A stretch of 28,290 nucleotides of DNA, from positions 1-28,290 of the forward strand of contig RFXC01000025.1 of NCBI GenBank assembly GCA_009921765.1, read 5' to 3'. Origin of the DNA: Betaproteobacteria bacterium (GTDB lineage Bacteria; Pseudomonadota; Gammaproteobacteria; Burkholderiales; Burkholderiaceae). Made by a program: the position numbers and the translations under genes. This document shows positions 23,807 through 28,290 of the stretch, one piece after another (position 1 is the stretch's first letter; each line of letters begins with the position of its first letter). The notes below the pieces were generated by a model. That model saw only the letters and a program-made list of their open reading frames with translations. It searched no databases and was not told the DNA's origin.

Positions 23807-24694
23807 GTGAAGCCAACCATTGGCATATTGGGGCTCGGAAAAATCGGCCGCGCGGCGGGCGAAAACCTCCTCAAGGAAGGGTATACCGTTGTTGCGGTGC
23901 GGCGCCCGAGCACGGAAGACTTTGTCGGTGTCGGTGGACAGCTGGTGGAGTCGGCGGCTGAACTCGCCCGCAGGAGCGATCTGCTCATCACCTGTCTGCC
24001 CACCGAAGAGTCGATGGTGGAAGGCTTCACTGGTACGAACGGCATCGTTTCTGGCGCGCACCCCGGCCTCACCGTTCTCGAGATGGGCACCTTTCCAGCG
24101 GCGCTCAAGGCCGAGCTCGCAGAGGCGCTCAAGCCCACCGGCGCGGTCATGCTGGACAGCCCGATCAGCGGTACGCCCTCAATGGTTGCGAACAAGACCT
24201 GTGTGCTGTTCGTAAGCGGAGACAAGGCGGTTGCAGACCGCTGGTCCGATGTGATCAATGCGTTCTCCCCGAAGAACTACTACGTCGGAGAATTCGGCAG
24301 CGGAATGGCGATCAAGCTGGTCACCAACTTCATCGTGGGCGCCAACAGTCTGGTGGTTGCCGAAGCCTTTGTGTTTGGCGTTGCAGCTGGCCTGGATCCT
24401 GAGCTGATGATCAAGGTGATCGGGCCGAGCGCCGCACAGTCGCGTGTGTTCGATTTTCGCGCGCCCATGATCGCGCAGCGCAAGTTCAAGCCCGCGCCGG
24501 GTCCCGCTCATATTTTGTGGAAAGACCTGCAGTTCATTCGAGACGAGAGCGACCGGATGGGCCTGGCAGCCCCGGTGCTCAAGGCGCAACTCGAGTGGTT
24601 TGGAAAGATGATGTCCCAGGGCAAACAGGACGACGAAGTTGCGGCGGTATTTGAAATGCTCGAATCCGCCACCCGAATTTCAAAGCCGCAGTAG
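23807..24694 (+). CDS. 3-hydroxyisobutyrate dehydrogenase family NAD(P)-dependent oxidoreductase
   Basis: The 295-residue enzyme belongs to the beta-hydroxyacid dehydrogenase family (3-hydroxyisobutyrate, tartronate semialdehyde and related dehydrogenases). The Rossmann motif GLGKIG spans residues 9-14. The substrate region is SPISGTPSM, and the catalytic Lys is K170 in GMAIKLVTNFI. The GTG at 23807 has GGGGAG five bases upstream and gives the family N-terminus; the frame upstream to 23297 lacks family character and overlaps the binding protein. It is the first gene of the rightward run with the cupin, E1 and SDR genes. In that context it could oxidise a 2- or 3-hydroxyacid to the oxoacid that the E1 decarboxylates, but substrate and direction are inference. 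Confidence 0.9.
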   Translation: MKPTIGILGLGKIGRAAGENLLKEGYTVVAVRRPSTEDFVGVGGQLVESAAELARRSDLLITCLPTEESMVEGFTGTNGIVSGAHPGLTVLEMGTFPAALKAELAEALKPTGAVMLDSPISGTPSMVANKTCVLFVSGDKAVADRWSDVINAFSPKNYYVGEFGSGMAIKLVTNFIVGANSLVVAEAFVFGVAAGLDPELMIKVIGPSAAQSRVFDFRAPMIAQRKFKPAPGPAHILWKDLQFIRDESDRMGLAAPVLKAQLEWFGKMMSQGKQDDEVAAVFEMLESATRISKPQ

Positions 24695-24722
24695 CCTTCA
24701 CCCCAAAACAGAGGAGATCACC

Positions 24723-25319
24723 ATGCAAAGCAAGCACTACACGCCTGAAGATATGGAAGAGAAGTGCATCGTCCGGTTCAAGAAACTGAAGTACATGGGG
24801 GCCGGGGAAAAGCGCAAGGAAGGCCCAATTCCCGAGGGCGTCTACAAGATGTTGGCTGCGCCGGCTTTCGCAATCACCGCGCCTGAATTCGATAACGGGC
24901 CGTGGGGTGAGGCGCGGGTCAAGGTCCCAGACTACGTGAACATCATCGCCGAACTTCCGCCTGGCGGTGGCGTGCCGCTGCACATGCATGCCAAGACGAT
25001 AGAAACCTTCATGGCGCTAAGCGGTAAATGGAAGCTTCAATGGGGCGACAAAGGCGAGTACGAAACCATACTCGAGCCGTTTGACACGTTCGCGGTACCG
25101 GCAGCGGTCAGTCGTCGCTTCGAGAATGTCGGCGATGAAACAGCGTACCTGCTGGTGCTGATCTCGGGTGGCACCCATGACATGAACGACCTGATTTATG
25201 CGCCAAGTGTTGGGCACGACATCGAGGCGAAATTCGGTTCGGCTGCGCTTGAGCACGTCAAGAAGGTCGGTTTCCAGTTCACCGCCGGAATCTCGGGCCA
25301 ACACGCGAAAATGACATGA
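24723..25319 (+). CDS. Cupin-domain protein with altered second metal motif
   Basis: The 198-residue protein has a single cupin barrel in its central part. Motif 1 is intact: H87, H89 and E94 in HMHAKTIETF fit the metal triad, followed by Gly at the right place. In motif 2 (PAAVSRRFENV) the expected His at the fourth metal position is Arg 131, while P126 and N135 are kept. The protein may thus bind a metal with three ligands, or act as a non-enzymatic ligand binder. The N-terminal 60 residues include a basic helix region (KCIVRFKKLKYMG) outside the cupin. The ATG at 24723 has GAGGAGA upstream. Its stop overlaps the E1 start (ATGA), so the two are translationally coupled. I do not know a fixed function for this E1-linked cupin. 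Confidence 0.85.
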   Translation: MQSKHYTPEDMEEKCIVRFKKLKYMGAGEKRKEGPIPEGVYKMLAAPAFAITAPEFDNGPWGEARVKVPDYVNIIAELPPGGGVPLHMHAKTIETFMALSGKWKLQWGDKGEYETILEPFDTFAVPAAVSRRFENVGDETAYLLVLISGGTHDMNDLIYAPSVGHDIEAKFGSAALEHVKKVGFQFTAGISGQHAKMT

Positions 25320-27307
25320 ACATGTCAACCAGCCGGGCGACGCTCATGCCTGCCGAGACGCTCGCTCGGCTCTATTCGGTGATGGTTCGGATCCGATTGT
25401 TCGAGGAGAAAGTGCTCGAGTTGTTCCAGGCAGGCGTGGTGAAGGGAACAGCTCACAGCTATGCGGGCGAGGAAGCGATCGCGGCCGGCGTGTGCTTTCA
25501 CCTTCGCCCCGACGATTACATCGGAAGCTATCACCGAGGCCACGGACACTGCATTGCCAAGGGCGCCAGGATGGACCGGATGCTCGCTGAGCTGATGGGT
25601 AAGGCAAGTGGCTACTGTGGCGGCATGGGCGGTTCGATGCATGTGGCCGACATGGCGCTCAATATTCTGGGCGCCAACGGCATCGTCGGTGCAACCATGC
25701 CGCTGGGAGCGGGTGCGGCGCTTGCCTCTCAGATTCGCAACACCGATCAGGTGACGGTGGCGTTCTTCGGCGATGGCGCGTCGAATCAGGGCGTTTTTCA
25801 CGAGGCGCTCAATCTGGCGGCGGTTTGGAAGCTGCCGATGATCTTCGTTTGCGAGAACAACCAGTGGGCGCTCAACACCTCGATTCTGAAGACGTCATCG
25901 GTTGAGCGAATTTCTGCGCGGGCAGCGGCTTACGACATTCCGGGTGTGACGATCGACGGCAACGATGCGCTTGCGGTTCATGAGGCGGCAGGCGAAGCGG
26001 TGGCGCGCGCACGGGCGGGTCAAGGTCCTTCGCTCATTGAAGCAATGACATGGCGCCATACTCAACACAGTCTGCGCGTCAACCTGCCGGATCCGCGGTC
26101 CAAGGATGCGATGGACGAGTGGTTGGCCCGCGACCCGATTCATCGGTTCGAGCGCTGGGCGGACGACAACACCGGGTTTGCAGAGCAACGCGCAGCCATT
26201 CGGGAAGCCGCCGAGAAGGAGATTGCCGACGCGGTGGCGTTTGGCCTTGCGAGCGATGAGCCCACCGTGAGCCAGATGTTTGCTGCAGTGGTTGGCCCGC
26301 ACCTTGCCCATCATGAGCCCGGACCCACGGGTTCGCGAACACTGACCGTCAGCGAGGCGCTCAACGAAGCGCTGCATCAGGAAATGGCGCGGGACGACTC
26401 GGTATTCGTCATGGGTGAAGACGTCGCCGAGACCGGCGGGTTGTTCCAGGTTTCAAAAGGGCTGTCGGAAAAATTCGGCGAGTCCCGGGTTCGCGACACG
26501 CCCATCTCGGAGGCCACCTTCAGTGGCGCGGGTGTTGGTGCAGCCATTGCCGGCATGCGCCCGGTCATCGAGGTGCAGATCTTCGACTTTGTCACCCAGA
26601 TGATGGACATGATCGTCAATCAGGCGGCGAAGTTCCGGTTCATGCTGGGCGGCAAGCCCAGCGTACCCGTGGTGATCCGGGGGCCGCAGGGCGGCGGGAT
26701 CCGCCTGGCTGCACAGCACAGCCAGAGCCTGGAGGCGTGGTTTGCTCATATTCCTGGCCTGGTGGTGCTTGCACCGTCAACGCCTTATGACGCAAAGGGG
26801 CTCCTCACGGCTGCGATTCGTGACGACAATCCGGTGATCTTTCTCGAGCACAAGTTGCTCTACCATGGGCCAAGCGGGCCTGTCCCGGTCGAGCCGTATG
26901 CGATCCCGATCGGCAAGGCGAGCATCAAGCGAGAAGGTACCGATGTCACCGTGGTGGCAACGCTTGCCATGGTGGCGCGCGCGCTGGCAGCGGCCAGCGC
27001 ACTCGAGCGTGAAGGCATCAGCGTCGAGGTGATTGATCCGCGGACCATCCGACCGCTTGATGAAGAAACGATCCTGGCCTCGGTACGCAAGACCGGTCGC
27101 CTGGTGGTGGTGCACGAGGCGGTCAAAACCGGCGGCTTTGGGGCGGAGGTGGCGGCCATGGTGATGGAGAAAGCGTTTGATTGGCTCGATGCGCCTGTGA
27201 TGCGGATCGGTGCGCCTGACGTGCCCATGCCGTTCAACCCGGATCTTGAGCTTGCAGTCATTCCTTCGCAGAAGGTGATCGAGGATGCCATCCGAAAAAT
27301 CGTTTGA
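25316..27307 (+). CDS. Fused 2-oxoacid dehydrogenase E1 (alpha-beta in one chain)
   Basis: The 663-residue thiamine-diphosphate enzyme joins E1 alpha (about residues 1-325) and E1 beta (about 342-663), subunits that are separate in acetoin, branched-chain and many pyruvate dehydrogenase complexes. The alpha half shows SYHRGHGHCIAKGA, SGYCGGMGGSMHVAD and the cofactor motif GDGASNQ from residue 152, ending at CENNQW. The beta half shows ISEATFSGAGVGAAIAGMRP, FDFVTQMMDMIVNQAAKFRF and GPQGGG. The loop after EAMTWR reads HTQHSLRVNLPDPRS, unlike the usual GHS..D..YR pattern. It should decarboxylate a 2-oxoacid and pass the acyl group to the E2 at 17738. ATG at 25316 overlaps the cupin stop; ATG at 25322 is possible. 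No E3 is encoded nearby. Confidence 0.92.
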   Translation: MNMSTSRATLMPAETLARLYSVMVRIRLFEEKVLELFQAGVVKGTAHSYAGEEAIAAGVCFHLRPDDYIGSYHRGHGHCIAKGARMDRMLAELMGKASGYCGGMGGSMHVADMALNILGANGIVGATMPLGAGAALASQIRNTDQVTVAFFGDGASNQGVFHEALNLAAVWKLPMIFVCENNQWALNTSILKTSSVERISARAAAYDIPGVTIDGNDALAVHEAAGEAVARARAGQGPSLIEAMTWRHTQHSLRVNLPDPRSKDAMDEWLARDPIHRFERWADDNTGFAEQRAAIREAAEKEIADAVAFGLASDEPTVSQMFAAVVGPHLAHHEPGPTGSRTLTVSEALNEALHQEMARDDSVFVMGEDVAETGGLFQVSKGLSEKFGESRVRDTPISEATFSGAGVGAAIAGMRPVIEVQIFDFVTQMMDMIVNQAAKFRFMLGGKPSVPVVIRGPQGGGIRLAAQHSQSLEAWFAHIPGLVVLAPSTPYDAKGLLTAAIRDDNPVIFLEHKLLYHGPSGPVPVEPYAIPIGKASIKREGTDVTVVATLAMVARALAAASALEREGISVEVIDPRTIRPLDEETILASVRKTGRLVVVHEAVKTGGFGAEVAAMVMEKAFDWLDAPVMRIGAPDVPMPFNPDLELAVIPSQKVIEDAIRKIV

Positions 27308-27343
27308 CCGAATCGGGCCTTGCCGGGGCGCCGAGGAGCGCTG

Positions 27344-28087
27344 ATGCCAAACCAGGTTGTGCTCATTACCGGTGGTGGACGGGGCATTGGCGCGGCGATC
27401 GCCCGGGGCGTTGCGCGTGAGGGGCGCGTTCCGGTGGTGGTCTATCAAAGCAGGCATCGTGATGCCGAAACCCTGGTCAGTGAAATCCGGCGCGATGGCG
27501 GCCACGCTGTTGCGGTGTGTGCCGACGTTGGTCGAGAAGACGACATTCTTCGATGCTTCGAGGCAGCGGATCGCGAGGGACAGCTGGTTGGATTGGTCAA
27601 CAATGCAGGCATGACGGGCGGGCAAAGCACGGTCATGAACGTGAGTGCCGACCAGCTCGGCGCGGTGTTCAATCTGAATACCGTCGGTGCGTTCATCTGC
27701 GCGCGCGAGGCGGTTCGCCGCATGGCGCACTCGCGAGGGGGAGGCGGTGGCAGCATTGTCAACGTGTCTTCCGCTGCGGCCCGCAGCGGATCGCCGAATT
27801 TTTGGGTGCATTACGCTGCCTCCAAGGCGGCCCTGGATACGATGACCCTCGGACTGGCCAAGGAAGTGGCGGCTGACGGGATTCGGGTCAATGCAGTTCG
27901 TCCGGGCGTGATCGACACCGAGATTCACGCGGCGAATCCGCCGGAGCTCATGGAGCGGATGAAGCAGGTGATCCCGATGCGGCGAATGGGGCGTCCCGAC
28001 GAAGTGGCGGAAGCCGTCATCTGGCTCTTGTCAGGAGCGGCGTCCTATGTCACCGGGTCGATCATTGATGCGGGCGGGGGCTACTAG
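27344..28087 (+). CDS. Short-chain dehydrogenase/reductase (SDR), FabG-like
   Basis: The 247-residue classical SDR has the cofactor motif TGGGRGIG, the NNAG motif in GLVNNAGMTG, the catalytic Ser in IVNVSSAAA, and the catalytic pair Y157 and K161 in HYAASK. The length fits 3-oxoacyl reductase-type enzymes. The ATG at 27344 has GAGGAG about six bases upstream; it lies 36 bases after the E1 stop and is the last gene I can place on the rightward run. It could oxidise or reduce a hydroxy or oxo intermediate of the pathway. FabG-like fatty acid reduction is a possible but less likely role given the setting. The 117-base space after it shows no clear terminator. Confidence 0.9.
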   Translation: MPNQVVLITGGGRGIGAAIARGVAREGRVPVVVYQSRHRDAETLVSEIRRDGGHAVAVCADVGREDDILRCFEAADREGQLVGLVNNAGMTGGQSTVMNVSADQLGAVFNLNTVGAFICAREAVRRMAHSRGGGGGSIVNVSSAAARSGSPNFWVHYAASKAALDTMTLGLAKEVAADGIRVNAVRPGVIDTEIHAANPPELMERMKQVIPMRRMGRPDEVAEAVIWLLSGAASYVTGSIIDAGGGY

Positions 28088-28204
28088 GCGATTACAGTCT
28101 GCCGGGTCTGGCAACCTGCGCTTTGCCGAGGCCCACTGATTGACCCTCCTTGCAGAGGATGTTTGACGAGCTCGCGGCCTGCGGCCCGCGTTATCCTCCT
28201 CGCC

Positions 28205-28290
28205 ATGCGTCCAATTCTGAGCGTTTTTTTCGACGGTTCCTGCCCGATGTGCGTGCGCGAGGTGGCGGTCTATCGCAGACAGTCCCCCGC
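28205..28290 (+). CDS. Partial DCC/DUF393 thiol-disulfide oxidoreductase-like protein (runs off right edge)
   Basis: The frame from ATG 28205 reads MRPILSVFFDGSCPMCVREV, with a CxxC within DGSCPMC at residues 13-16. This is the signature of the DCC (DUF393) family, which is thought to have thioredoxin-like redox roles. Only 28 codons are in the window. There is no clear ribosome site before the ATG; an in-frame TTG further upstream is a weaker alternative. It is not obviously part of the catabolic locus. Confidence 0.72.
   Translation, partial: MRPILSVFFDGSCPMCVREVAVYRRQSP

Noticed and set aside
26777..27928. Minus-strand open frame of 383 codons opposite E1 and SDR
   Set aside because: Rich in Arg and His with no domain; the plus strand has the thiamine and SDR motifs.
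1..28290. tRNA, rRNA, CRISPR, insertion sequence or phage genes
   Set aside because: No repeats, transposase motifs, integrase, tRNA cloverleaf or regular spacer array seen.

Overview
The window is GC-rich, gene-dense chromosomal DNA that looks like a betaproteobacterium of the order Burkholderiales. The best evidence is six Bug/TctC-type periplasmic solute receptors, a family strongly expanded in Bordetella, Achromobacter, Cupriavidus and Comamonadaceae relatives. The assignment is an inference from gene content. I see no rRNA, tRNA, CRISPR array, insertion sequence or phage gene, and no gene-free stretch above 300 bases.

Left part (1-15.9 kb). A partial small membrane protein leaves the left edge. 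A palindrome with a TTGACA in each arm separates it from a class II aldolase. Converging on the aldolase is a leuC-leuD pair encoding a 3-isopropylmalate dehydratase-type hydro-lyase; the LeuD C-terminus looks abnormal. Divergent from leuC is a Bug receptor followed after one base by a luciferase-like flavin oxidoreductase. Two tandem Bug genes (minus) and one divergent Bug gene (plus) follow. Next come a small 4-oxalocrotonate tautomerase, a large membrane protein with a spermidine-synthase-like domain, another minus Bug gene and a divergent plus Bug gene. That last receptor precedes an ACMSD-like amidohydrolase and a disrupted N-acyl-D-amino-acid deacylase-type gene. No TctA or TctB membrane subunit is present, so all six receptors are orphans within the window.

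Right part (15.9-28.1 kb). This reads as one divergent catabolic locus. Leftward from about 23.6 kb run a branched-chain-amino-acid-type ABC importer (binding protein, LivH, LivM, LivG, LivF), a lipoyl acyltransferase E2, an acyl-CoA-dehydrogenase-fold flavin monooxygenase and a VOC/glyoxalase-fold protein. Rightward from about 23.8 kb run a 3-hydroxyisobutyrate-dehydrogenase-type enzyme, a cupin, a fused E1 alpha-beta 2-oxoacid dehydrogenase and an SDR oxidoreductase. The 186-base divergent spacer holds an imperfect palindrome that may be the shared operator. I infer import of a small organic acid or amide-like substrate, oxidation to a 2-oxoacid and oxidative decarboxylation to an acyl-CoA. 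The substrate is not identifiable from sequence, and no E3 (dihydrolipoyl dehydrogenase), flavin reductase or local regulator is present. The window ends in the first codons of a DCC/DUF393 thiol-disulfide oxidoreductase-like gene.
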